In this document: one piece after another, positions 1-4,842 of the stretch
Layout of the letters: each line of letters begins with the position of its first letter
Position numbering within the stretch: position 1 is the first letter of the stretch
Source of the DNA: CAZCZY01 sp964503525
GTDB taxonomy: Bacteria; Patescibacteriota; JAUYIX01
Direction of reading: 5' to 3'
Assembly (NCBI GenBank): GCA_964503525.1
Contig: CAZCZY010000081.1
Coordinates: 1 to 6,516 of the forward strand
Length of the DNA stretch: 6,516 bases
Position numbers and translations under genes: made by a program
The notes under the pieces: generated by a model
Told to the model about the DNA's origin: nothing
Databases searched by the model: none
What the model saw: the letters and a program-made list of their open reading frames with translations, nothing else

Positions 1-83
1 ACCGTGGTTTTACCGGCATCTATGTGAGCGATAATTCCAAAGTCACGAACACGATCTAGCGGATATCTGCGATCTTCAGCCAT
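1..83 (-). CDS. fusA: Elongation factor G, N-terminal fragment (cut by window edge)
   Basis: EF-G is the GTPase that moves tRNA and mRNA through the ribosome after peptide bond formation and helps recycle ribosomes. Only the first 27 residues are visible, beginning MAEDRRYPLDRVRDFGIIAH. The stretch AHIDAGKTT at residues 19-27 is the G1/P-loop of translational GTPases in its EF-G form. The ATG at 83 lies only three bases after the rpsG stop, so translation is probably coupled to rpsG. No Shine-Dalgarno sequence is visible in the end of rpsG. The order rpsL-rpsG-fusA is the classical bacterial str operon, which supports EF-G over other GTPases of this superfamily. The rest of the gene lies outside the window. 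Confidence 0.95.
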   Translation of the reverse strand, partial: MAEDRRYPLDRVRDFGIIAHIDAGKTT

Positions 84-86
84 AAA

Positions 87-554
87 TTACCAGGCAAAAT
101 GTGCAAAGGCCTTGTTGGCCTCGGCCATGCGGTGAGTATCCTCGCGCTTTTTCATGGCGTGACCCTGCTTTTGGCTGGCCTCGATGAGTTCATTGGCCAA
201 GCCCAGGGCACGCTTCATTCCTTTGCGACTGCGAGCGCCTTCCAAAATCCAGCGCATGGAGAGGGCAACTTTTCGTTCGGTACTGACCTCGATGGGAATT
301 TGATAGTTGGCACCACCAATGCGGCGCGCTTTGAGCTCGAGATTGGGTGTGACGTTGGAGATGGCGAGGTCAAAAATCTCCAGGGGGTCTTTTTTGATGC
401 GCTCTTTAATAATGTCAAAAGATTCGTAAACGATTTTGCGAGCCGCACCTTTTTTACCACGCTCCATAATATTATTGATCAAACGAGCCACCAAAACATT
501 ATTGTAAATTGGATCTGGGGCGATGATACGTTTTACAGCTCGATTTCTACGCAT
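87..554 (-). CDS. rpsG: 30S ribosomal protein S7
   Basis: S7 is a primary 16S rRNA-binding protein that nucleates assembly of the 30S head and lines the E and P sites. The 155-residue product starts MRRNRAVKRIIAPDPIYNN, has the core NIMERGKKGAARKIVY near residues 28-43, the GGANYQIPIEV segment near 79-89 and the typical end AFAHFAW. The length matches the short bacterial form (about 156 residues). It sits second in the str operon, 20 bases after rpsL and 3 bases before fusA. The 20-base gap contains GTTCGTAACG and an A-rich run but no Shine-Dalgarno sequence. In other bacteria (E. coli) S7 represses this operon by binding its mRNA between rpsL and rpsG. Here that gap is too short to hold such a structure by itself. 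Confidence 0.97.
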   Translation of the reverse strand: MRRNRAVKRIIAPDPIYNNVLVARLINNIMERGKKGAARKIVYESFDIIKERIKKDPLEIFDLAISNVTPNLELKARRIGGANYQIPIEVSTERKVALSMRWILEGARSRKGMKRALGLANELIEASQKQGHAMKKREDTHRMAEANKAFAHFAW

Positions 555-574
555 GGATTTTTATACGTTACGAA

Positions 575-1063
575 CTAAGCTTTTGCCGGCGCTGCCTTTG
601 CAGGAGCGGCGGCAGCTTTTGCAGGTGCTTTGGCTGCTTTGCCGCCACCGGCTGCACGCTTGGCACCATACTTGCTTCGACTACGATTTCGATCGGCAAC
701 TCCGGCGGTATCGAGTACGCCACGAACAACGTGATAGCGCACTCCAGGCAAATCCTTAACGCGGCCACCTCGAAGTAATACGACCGAGTGCTCTTGCAAA
801 TTATGGCCCACACCAGGGATATAGGCGGTTACTTCCATGCCATTTGTGAGACGAACGCGCGCAAACTTTCGGAGTGCAGAGTTTGGCTTTTTAGGAGTCA
901 TCGTGCCGACTTTGACGCAGACGCCGCGCTTAAACGGGCTGCCTCTAAGCAATATGATCGGCCGCTGGTTGATTGTGTTAAATGCACGCTGAAGCGCGGG
1001 ACTCTTGGATTTCCGCTTTAAGGGCTTTCTTCCGTGCTTAATTAGTTGATTGATTGTCGGCAT
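575..1063 (-). CDS. rpsL: 30S ribosomal protein S12 with an Ala/Lys/Pro-rich C-terminal tail
   Basis: S12 sits at the decoding centre and affects accuracy and streptomycin sensitivity. I start it at the ATG at 1063 (MPTINQLIKHGRK), the normal S12 N-terminus. The frame is open up to a TTG at 1114, but that would add 17 residues foreign to the family and would overlap the promoter. The 162-residue product carries GTMTPKKPNSALRKFARVRL (53-72) and GHNLQEHSVVLLRGGRVKDL (86-105), which contain the lysines tied to streptomycin response (K58/K59 and K103). Residues 27-46 form a long loop before KRGVC, as in Firmicutes and unlike the short proteobacterial form. After SKYGAKR (130-136), where most S12 proteins end, there are 26 more residues, almost all A, K, P and G. 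First gene of the str operon. Leader short, without Shine-Dalgarno. Confidence 0.96.
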   Translation of the reverse strand: MPTINQLIKHGRKPLKRKSKSPALQRAFNTINQRPIILLRGSPFKRGVCVKVGTMTPKKPNSALRKFARVRLTNGMEVTAYIPGVGHNLQEHSVVLLRGGRVKDLPGVRYHVVRGVLDTAGVADRNRSRSKYGAKRAAGGGKAAKAPAKAAAAPAKAAPAKA

Positions 1064-1085
1064 TTGTTGGTATTGACAGAGGCAG

Positions 1086-1114
1086 ACTCTAGCAATATTG
1101 GCCCGAACAGGCAA
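1086..1114 (-). promoter_or_regulatory. Probable sigma-70-type promoter of the str operon
   Basis: Read on the minus strand, TTGCCT (1114-1109) and TAGAGT (1091-1086) are separated by exactly 17 bases. Each matches four of six consensus positions. Transcription would start near 1079, giving a leader of about 16 bases before the rpsL ATG at 1063. The site lies directly after the stop of the methyltransferase gene (1124), the place where an independent promoter for the ribosomal genes is expected. Seen by eye only. Confidence 0.5.
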
Positions 1115-1123
1115 GCGCGCATG

Positions 1124-1741
1124 TTAATCCCGGGTTAGGTGCCAGAGCCATTCAACATTGCCGCCTTTTTCACCTTTAATTGGACTCGTTATTTTATTGG
1201 AACGAACAAATCCACTTTGCTCGAGTATGAGCATTACTCGCTGTTCTATTGCCGGGAGCGCGACTGGCACTGCCGTTCCATGATCAAGTTCGTCGCGAGT
1301 GGCCTCGTAATGGGGTTTTACCAGGACAATTGCACTGCCATTGGGCAAAAGATTGCGGGCAATACTGGGGAGAATTTGTTCGAGGCGAGTCCAGCCCGTG
1401 TCGGATGTAATAAGGTCAACTTTTTGTGGCAGTACCACGCGCCGCGCATCCGTTTTTTCTAACGTAACGACGCGCGGGTCCTGACGTAGGGACCAATCTA
1501 AAACGCCGTAGCCTTTTTCCACCGCAAAAACTTTTGTGGCACCAGCCTTAAGCAGTGCTTCGACAAAACCACCAGTATTAGAACCAAAGTCCGCGCAAAT
1601 TTTTCCCCGTACGTCGATTTCAAAGGCGGTCAATGCTGCTTCAAGTTTTTTACCCGCACGGGAGACGTTCGTTTTTTTTGGCGCACGAGGCTTGTCGAGT
1701 ACAGAACCGTGTTCGCGCCCAATTTTTTTAACGGGTGTCAT
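1124..1741 (-). CDS. TlyA/FtsJ-like SAM-dependent rRNA methyltransferase lacking the S4 domain
   Basis: Probably a 2'-O-ribose methyltransferase acting on rRNA; TlyA proteins methylate 16S and 23S rRNA cytidines. The 205-residue product (MTPVKKIGREHG...) has VSRAGKKLEAAL (26-37), the SAM-binding loop ICADFGSNTGGF (48-59), VEKGYGVLDWSLRQDPRVV (74-92), a SDTGW segment (113-117), LVKPHYE (140-146) and GGNVEWLWHL (193-202). These supply a K32-D114-K142-E197 set matching the K-D-K-E catalytic tetrad of this family. Usual TlyA proteins are about 250-270 residues with an N-terminal S4 RNA-binding domain. Here only a short basic segment precedes the catalytic fold. The motif after the second tetrad residue (SDTGW) departs from the usual DVSFISL, so the exact substrate is open. 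The start at 1741 overlaps the protease stop as ATGA, indicating coupling. An earlier in-frame start at 1867 would run 126 bases into the protease gene and is rejected. Confidence 0.8.
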   Translation of the reverse strand: MTPVKKIGREHGSVLDKPRAPKKTNVSRAGKKLEAALTAFEIDVRGKICADFGSNTGGFVEALLKAGATKVFAVEKGYGVLDWSLRQDPRVVTLEKTDARRVVLPQKVDLITSDTGWTRLEQILPSIARNLLPNGSAIVLVKPHYEATRDELDHGTAVPVALPAIEQRVMLILEQSGFVRSNKITSPIKGEKGGNVEWLWHLTRD

Positions 1742-2379
1742 CCAAAAACGAGCGAGACCGTGAAATCTATTAGGGTCTGGAAAATCCATCCCAAATACGA
1801 AAAAGGTGCCAGCGCATCTGCGATCAAAAGACCAAAAAGCAAAAATGTACCGTACTTTTCTAGCCAATCAGAAAAACCTTTTGCGCTCTTGGGAAGCAAC
1901 GCGAGTAATAATTTAGAACCATCAAGCGGCGGAACTGGGATCAGATTAAATACGAGTAGCACGAGGTTCATGAGCAGCAATGCAGAAAATAAAATAAAGA
2001 TGCCACTCTCAGGTGTGATCGTGCCCGACAATGCCAAGATACGCAGCAAAATGCCAAAAACTATCACGAGGAGCAGATTGGCGGCGGGCCCAGCGAGCCC
2101 AACAATAACTGGTCCTAAACGCGGATTTTTTAGGTAGCGCGGATCAAATTGAACCGGTCGTCCCCAGCCAAAACCGGCAACCAACAAAAAAATCGTTCCG
2201 AGGGGGTCCAGGTGTCTCAGCGGATTAAGGGTCAGCCGTCCTTGCCGTTGCGGTGTTGGATCGCCCTGGGCCGTAGCGGCCAGCGCGTGGCTAAATTCAT
2301 GCACGGTGATGCCAATAATGAGCGCAACTGCTTGCGCAAAAAAGGCCACTGGGTTGGAAACCAGTCCGTTTAATAACAT
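1738..2379 (-). CDS. Site-2 protease family (M50) integral membrane metalloprotease
   Basis: A membrane-embedded zinc protease of the S2P/M50 group, the small type without PDZ domain. The 213-residue product has HEFSH at 27-31 (the HExxH zinc motif) inside the first membrane segment (about 10-32). It is followed by LTLNPLRHLDPLGT (49-62), GPAANLLLVIVFGILL (97-112), and NLIPVPPLDG (145-154), whose D153 is the expected third zinc ligand. Further hydrophobic stretches lie at about 88-117, 126-148 and 174-211. The catalytic set looks complete, so activity is likely; the substrate is unknown, and regulated intramembrane proteolysis is only a family-level expectation. It is divergent from rpmB across 2380-2462 and overlaps the downstream methyltransferase by four bases. 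The ATG at 2379 is preceded by GTGAGCGAAACGT, at best a very weak ribosome binding site. Confidence 0.92.
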   Translation of the reverse strand: MLLNGLVSNPVAFFAQAVALIIGITVHEFSHALAATAQGDPTPQRQGRLTLNPLRHLDPLGTIFLLVAGFGWGRPVQFDPRYLKNPRLGPVIVGLAGPAANLLLVIVFGILLRILALSGTITPESGIFILFSALLLMNLVLLVFNLIPVPPLDGSKLLLALLPKSAKGFSDWLEKYGTFLLFGLLIADALAPFSYLGWIFQTLIDFTVSLVFG

Positions 2380-2462
2380 ACGTTTCGCTCACTTTTCATA
2401 AGCTTGTAGCCTAGGGCAGTTGACGATAATCAACAAGCTGGGGTACTTTGTTCGTCACGAAC
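2380..2462. promoter_or_regulatory. Divergent promoter/operator region between the M50 protease gene and rpmB
   Basis: This 83-base gap must carry promoters for both directions. For rpmB, TTGACG (2420-2425) matches the -35 box in five of six positions, with a poor TACTTT (2444-2449) 18 bases on; GATAAT (2425-2430) is an alternative -10. For the protease, TTGTTG (2436-2431, minus strand) and TAGGCT (2413-2408) are 17 bases apart but weak. Inverted repeats overlie these: AGCTTGT (2401-2407) with ACAAGCT (2433-2439), GTTGA (2419-2423) with TCAAC (2430-2434), and GTTCGT-C-ACGAAC (2450-2462) directly against the rpmB start codon. Exact boxes are uncertain; the existence of promoters here follows from the gene layout. 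Confidence 0.45.
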
Positions 2463-2636
2463 ATGGCACAAAGATGTGAAATCTGCGGCCGCGGAGCCTT
2501 AGTAGGTAACCGCCGCAGCCATTCAAATATCGCAACAAAGGTTCGCCGCAAAGTTAATTTGCAGAGCCGTGTTTTAGATGGCCGTCGAACCAAGGTTTGT
2601 GTGACGTGTTTTAGGCGCGAATCTGTTCGCGTCTAG
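2463..2636 (+). CDS. rpmB: 50S ribosomal protein L28
   Basis: L28 is a small basic protein of the large ribosomal subunit. The 57-residue product starts MAQRCEICGRGALVGNRRSH and contains the diagnostic segment VGNRRSHSNIATKVRRKVNL (14-33). Cys pairs CEIC (5-8) and CVTC (46-49) form the zinc-binding arrangement of the cysteine-containing L28 type, so it is probably a zinc ribbon. It is shorter than the E. coli form (78 residues) but normal for compact L28 proteins. I take the ATG at 2463; an in-frame TTG at 2448 would add MFVTN encoded by a palindrome and is unlikely. It is the only plus-strand gene here, apparently monocistronic, and converges with the next gene. No Shine-Dalgarno sequence precedes it. 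Confidence 0.95.
   Translation: MAQRCEICGRGALVGNRRSHSNIATKVRRKVNLQSRVLDGRRTKVCVTCFRRESVRV
2616..2631. terminator. Hairpin at the end of rpmB, possible weak terminator
   Basis: CGCGAA (2616-2621) and TTCGCG (2626-2631) make a perfect six-pair stem with loop TCTG inside the last codons of rpmB, 5 bases before the end of its stop codon. It also lies about 15 bases downstream of the converging membrane-protein gene, so it could serve both directions. There is no U-run after it on either strand, so termination is doubtful. Confidence 0.25.
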
Positions 2637-2645
2637 AACTTCTAC

Positions 2646-2987
2646 TCAGGTCCCGTAGAGGGCCGTTATCACGCCGAAGAAAGCAATCGGCGCTGCTATG
2701 AGCACAAATATTGTAATCGCGATAATCATTGCGGCAAGTGCAACGCCGCGACCGCGCTGCTTGGTTTGCTTAATTTGACGTCGCGCTTTAACAGACAGGA
2801 TGATTGCAAGCACCGGCAGCCCCACCATAAAAATATAGGTGACGATGTTCAAAAAGAGTGACTGGTCGAACAAAAAATAAAACGAAAAATACGTTATGGG
2901 CCCAACGAGAAGCGCTACTACCAAAGCCCAGATTGCGAGCATATTCACTTGAGGGCGGGCGGCAAACGTTTTTTTAGAAGTTTCCAT
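2646..2987 (-). CDS. Small DUF4190-like membrane protein
   Basis: Function unknown. The product is 113 residues from the ATG at 2987 (METSKKTFAARPQVNMLAIW). It has a short charged N-terminus, a first hydrophobic block at about 16-40, a second at about 45-66, then a basic cytoplasmic-type loop KARRQIKQTKQRGRG (67-81) and a third hydrophobic block at about 83-108. LAIWALVVALL, then LPVLAIILSVKARRQIK, then RGRGVALAAMIIAI resembles the DUF4190 pattern, where a hydrophobic pair flanks an ARRQI-type loop. That match is from memory. A TTG at 3002 would add five residues (MHTYC) but overlaps the candidate promoter. The gene converges with rpmB, with only 9 bases between the stops. Confidence 0.75.
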   Translation of the reverse strand: METSKKTFAARPQVNMLAIWALVVALLVGPITYFSFYFLFDQSLFLNIVTYIFMVGLPVLAIILSVKARRQIKQTKQRGRGVALAAMIIAITIFVLIAAPIAFFGVITALYGT

Positions 2988-2993
2988 GCAGTA

Positions 2994-3022
2994 AGTATGC
3001 AACTACTCGAGCACGCAAACAA
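2994..3022 (-). promoter_or_regulatory. Candidate promoter for the DUF4190-like gene, implying a leaderless mRNA
   Basis: On the minus strand TTGTTT lies 17 bases before CATACT (which matches TATAAT in four of six positions). Only TACTGC separates CATACT from the ATG at 2987. Transcription would then begin at or next to the A of the start codon, giving a leaderless message. The element is near the expected position and no better promoter is seen, but it is an eye match only. Confidence 0.35.
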
Positions 3023-3035
3023 GAAAAAGTCACAA

Positions 3036-3068
3036 TCAAGAAACCGCCGACTTGGGCGGTTTACTTGA
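3036..3068 (-). terminator. Strong hairpin, probable terminator for minus-strand transcription
   Basis: AAACCGCC (3041-3048) pairs perfectly with GGCGGTTT (3055-3062) around loop GACTTG. The stem extends by TCAAG (3036-3040) with CTTGA (3064-3068) after one bulged A, for 13 pairs in all. On the minus strand it is followed, after nine bases, by a run of five T, so it could end transcription coming from ndk before the next promoter. On the plus strand no U-run follows. It could instead be part of the structured element next to it. Confidence 0.45.
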
Positions 3069-3097
3069 GTCCCTCTTGCATGTTTGGGTTCCGCACG

Positions 3098-3278
3098 AAG
3101 GTCTCGAGTAAATTAGGTGGGTACGCCACACTTTCGTGTTGGGCGTTTATTGGTCATCTTTCTGGGGCCGTGACGGCCGCTAGAAAATCAGACCTCCCGA
3201 TCGAGACTTTATTGAAGGTTCATGCCGGAGAGTCATAACAAAAAGGACTAACTACAAAATGCCTCCGCGAGCGTGAAC
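3098..3278 (+). ncRNA. Candidate structured RNA of unknown family
   Basis: Four sets of long complementary segments nest cleanly. Helix A: 3098-3107 with 3201-3210 (10 pairs). Inside it are hairpin C: 3123-3127 with 3142-3146 plus ACAC/GTGT (3128-3131, 3136-3139), and arm B: GGTC/GACC (3152-3155, 3191-3194), then 3159-3165 with 3180-3186 and GGCCG/CGGCC (3166-3170, 3174-3178). Seven bases later comes helix D: 3218-3225 with 3271-3278 and 3226-3230 with 3263-3267. Its loop contains AGTC/GACT (3231-3234, 3246-3249) and A-rich single strands. Three pairs (3100-3208, 3164-3181, 3223-3273) are G-U on the plus strand but would be C-A mismatches on the minus strand, and the open loops are A-rich on plus; both favour plus. 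Against this, hairpin C has a GAAA tetraloop only on minus. No tmRNA, RNase P or SRP signature was found. A T6 run at 3300-3305 might mark the end. No promoter was recognised. Confidence 0.45.
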
Positions 3279-3365
3279 ATACTGTGAAGAAAACGGCTAT
3301 TTTTTCGGCGATTTCACGTCTCCGCCATTTTTGCCTGGGGCGTGTCTGTACTGGGCGCGGCGGCG

Positions 3366-3863
3366 CTATTCTTGCAAAGTCTTGTGAGTATATCCGGGCG
3401 TGTGTTTGACGAGCTCTTCGGCCTTAAACCACACACCAATTTCCGCTTCCGCATTTTCTGGAGAATCCGAGGCGTGGATCAAGTTAAAGACACCGATTTT
3501 TTTCTCGTCCGCATATTTGTAACTAACATGGGCAAAATCACCACGGATTGTTCCCGGGGCCGCGGAAAATGGTTCCGTAGTCCCCACCAATTTACGAACC
3601 ACTGGAATAATGTCTACCCCTTCTAATACCATCGCAACAATTGGGCCAGAGGTGATCATCTCAATCATTAATTGGCGAACTTTTTCGCCCCGACGCTTAG
3701 CAAGATCTTCAGTATAATGGCGCCCGGCCGTATCTTTTTCTGAAACGGTTAGTTTCATGCCGACGAGTTTTGCGCCGACACGTTCAAAGCGCGTAACAAT
3801 TTCTCCGATAATGCCGCGATCAAGCGCATCGGGTTTTAGGAGGACTAGCGTTCTTTGTAACAT
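3366..3863 (-). CDS. ndk: Nucleoside diphosphate kinase
   Basis: NDK moves the gamma-phosphate from one NTP to other NDPs by a phosphohistidine ping-pong mechanism, in the cytoplasm. The 165-residue product shows RTLVLLKPDALDRGIIGEI (4-22), ITSGPIVAMVLEG (70-82), the nucleotide-site segment APGTIRGDFA (102-111) and NLIHASDSPENAEAEI (127-142), with H130 as the catalytic histidine. The family is usually about 130-150 residues. Extra length comes from an insertion of about 15 residues between RGDFA and NLIH (112-126, HVSYKYADEKKIGVF) and from a C-terminal tail after VWF (147-165). All key residues are present, so it should be active. It starts 23 bases after the MBL-hydrolase stop and is probably cotranscribed with it. 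TTGCTAACCAATATTCT before the ATG holds no Shine-Dalgarno. Confidence 0.96.
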   Translation of the reverse strand: MLQRTLVLLKPDALDRGIIGEIVTRFERVGAKLVGMKLTVSEKDTAGRHYTEDLAKRRGEKVRQLMIEMITSGPIVAMVLEGVDIIPVVRKLVGTTEPFSAAPGTIRGDFAHVSYKYADEKKIGVFNLIHASDSPENAEAEIGVWFKAEELVKHTPGYTHKTLQE

Positions 3864-3886
3864 AGAATATTGGTTAGCAAGATAAC

Positions 3887-4732
3887 TTATTCAAACGGTA
3901 TTGTCACATGGCCGTCCTGATCAGTGCGCAAGATATTGATGCCACGCGCATCGAGCCGCTCAAGTACCTCAGAAGTCGGGTGACCGTAACGATTATCTTT
4001 TCCTGCTGATATAACCGCGCGCGCGGCACCTACCGCCGCCAAAAAATTATCGCTGCTACTCGTTTTACTGCCGTGATGACCGACTTTAAGCACCGTGCTC
4101 GAGAGCGGCGTATGGAAGTCTAAAAGTTTCTGCTCGATCTCGGAGGAAATATCAGCAGTGAGTAAGAAAGTTTCGGTCGCGGTTTTAAAACGCACAACTA
4201 GCCCCGCTTCATTGGTCTCTGTGGACTTAAAATCACCTGGCGGCCAGAGAACGTCTGCAACCCACCCATCCGATTGTATCCGCATTCCACGAGTCAAAAC
4301 TTTTGGCGTTAGTTGTTTTTTAGCGGCAACCTCAAATAAATTATTAGCGGTTTTGGTTTTTGGTTCGGCGCCATTCGTAATAAACGAACCAACTGAAAAT
4401 TCCTCCAGCACGCCTGCGATACCACCGCTATGGTCCGCATCAAGATGTGTCGCAATCACGAGGTCTAATTCTTTGTCGCCAGCAGGCAGATGCGCCTTTA
4501 GGATATCAGACGTGCGAGGACTCGGTCCTCCGTCAATCAAAAGATCATGACCAGTAGGCGTACGAATATACAGCGCATCGCCTTGCCCAATATCTAGTGC
4601 AACAAAGCGCGGACTATTTGTCTTTGCAGATTGGAGGCCAGAGGCAACCAGCGCGGCCGCGATGAGTATCGCGGCCGCCGCAAAGCGTAGCTTTATGGGC
4701 CATTTTTTAATGGGAGGCGGGCGTGGAAACAT
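3887..4732 (-). CDS. ComEC/Rec2-type metallo-beta-lactamase hydrolase, stand-alone and membrane-anchored
   Basis: Resembles the C-terminal MBL domain of ComEC, thought to act as a nuclease on the strand not taken up, or as a phosphodiesterase in related stand-alone proteins. The 281-residue product has a basic N-terminus and one hydrophobic segment (about 15-33), so it is probably anchored with the catalytic fold outside; topology is inferred. Motifs in order: LDIGQGDALYI (46-56), LLIDGGP (64-70), ATHLDADHSGG (94-104) with H96, D98, D100 and H101, NEAGLVVRF (174-182), LLTADIS (190-196) with D194, KVGHHGSKTSSS (216-227) and SAGKDNRYGHP (242-252) with H251. The complete ligand set suggests an active metal site. 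It lies downstream of the ComEC channel gene, separated by one unknown gene. An AT-rich leader precedes it, and no Shine-Dalgarno is seen. Confidence 0.9.
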   Translation of the reverse strand: MFPRPPPIKKWPIKLRFAAAAILIAAALVASGLQSAKTNSPRFVALDIGQGDALYIRTPTGHDLLIDGGPSPRTSDILKAHLPAGDKELDLVIATHLDADHSGGIAGVLEEFSVGSFITNGAEPKTKTANNLFEVAAKKQLTPKVLTRGMRIQSDGWVADVLWPPGDFKSTETNEAGLVVRFKTATETFLLTADISSEIEQKLLDFHTPLSSTVLKVGHHGSKTSSSDNFLAAVGAARAVISAGKDNRYGHPTSEVLERLDARGINILRTDQDGHVTIPFE

Positions 4733-4842
4733 GAAGTTCGTAGTACCACGGCAAACATTAAAATATTATTAAATTTACAAATTGACTTTATTTAGTACGA
4801 CCGCCATGATCGGGGCCCAAATTTTTTTCATCGTCACCGCAA
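4733..4842 (-). promoter_or_regulatory. AT-rich gap, probable promoter of the MBL-hydrolase and ndk genes
   Basis: The segment 4757-4796 is almost entirely A and T, in contrast to its surroundings, and contains several TAATAT/TATTTT-like -10 candidates on the minus strand. I could not pair any of them with a good -35 box at 16-18 bases. The part near the upstream stop (4816-4830) has a GGGCCC palindrome and an A7 run on the minus strand, but no clear terminator hairpin. ACGAAC lies three bases before the start codon at 4732. Confidence 0.3.

Larger units (their letters stand above)
2988..3365. other. 378-base stretch without a credible protein gene
   Basis: No reading frame here has a convincing start, length or family resemblance; the longest plus-strand frame entering it runs antisense into ndk. 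It contains a candidate promoter (2994-3022), the hairpin 3036-3068, the structured element 3098-3278 and a T6 run at 3300-3305. The part next to ndk (3306-3365) is GC-rich, and on the minus strand has only a weak GGCG/CGCC stem (3307-3326) followed by an A-run rather than a U-run, so it is no good terminator for ndk. Confidence 0.7.

Noticed and set aside
99..578. Long plus-strand frame opposite rpsG
   Set aside because: Shadow of the conserved S7 coding frame; composition and content are those of an antisense reading.
1064..1114. N-terminal extension of S12 from a TTG codon
   Set aside because: The extra 17 residues are foreign to S12, and the TTG is part of the -35 box of the predicted promoter.
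2370..2399. Nine-codon frame MKSERNVCY overlapping the protease start
   Set aside because: Very short, no ribosome binding site, and chance overlap is sufficient to explain it.
3259..3276. Mini reading frame MPPRA after AAAAAGGA on the plus strand
   Set aside because: Only five codons, lies inside helix D of the structured element, and A-rich loops easily mimic a ribosome binding site.
3098..3300. tmRNA, RNase P RNA or SRP RNA in the gene-free stretch
   Set aside because: No GGTTCGAnTCC T-arm or CCA end, no GAGGAAAGTCC core and no GGAAGGAAGCAGC-type SRP loop on either strand, although part of helix D (GGTTCATGCC) superficially resembles the tmRNA 5' domain.
3307..3326. Terminator of ndk
   Set aside because: On the minus strand only four to five pairs form, and the stem is followed by an A-run, not a U-run.
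3284..3626. Plus-strand frames starting VKKTAIFSA (3284) and VSVLGAAALFL (3342) that look like a signal or membrane segment
   Set aside because: They are in different frames, stop early or run antisense through the well-supported ndk gene, and have no family resemblance; a decayed gene cannot be shown.
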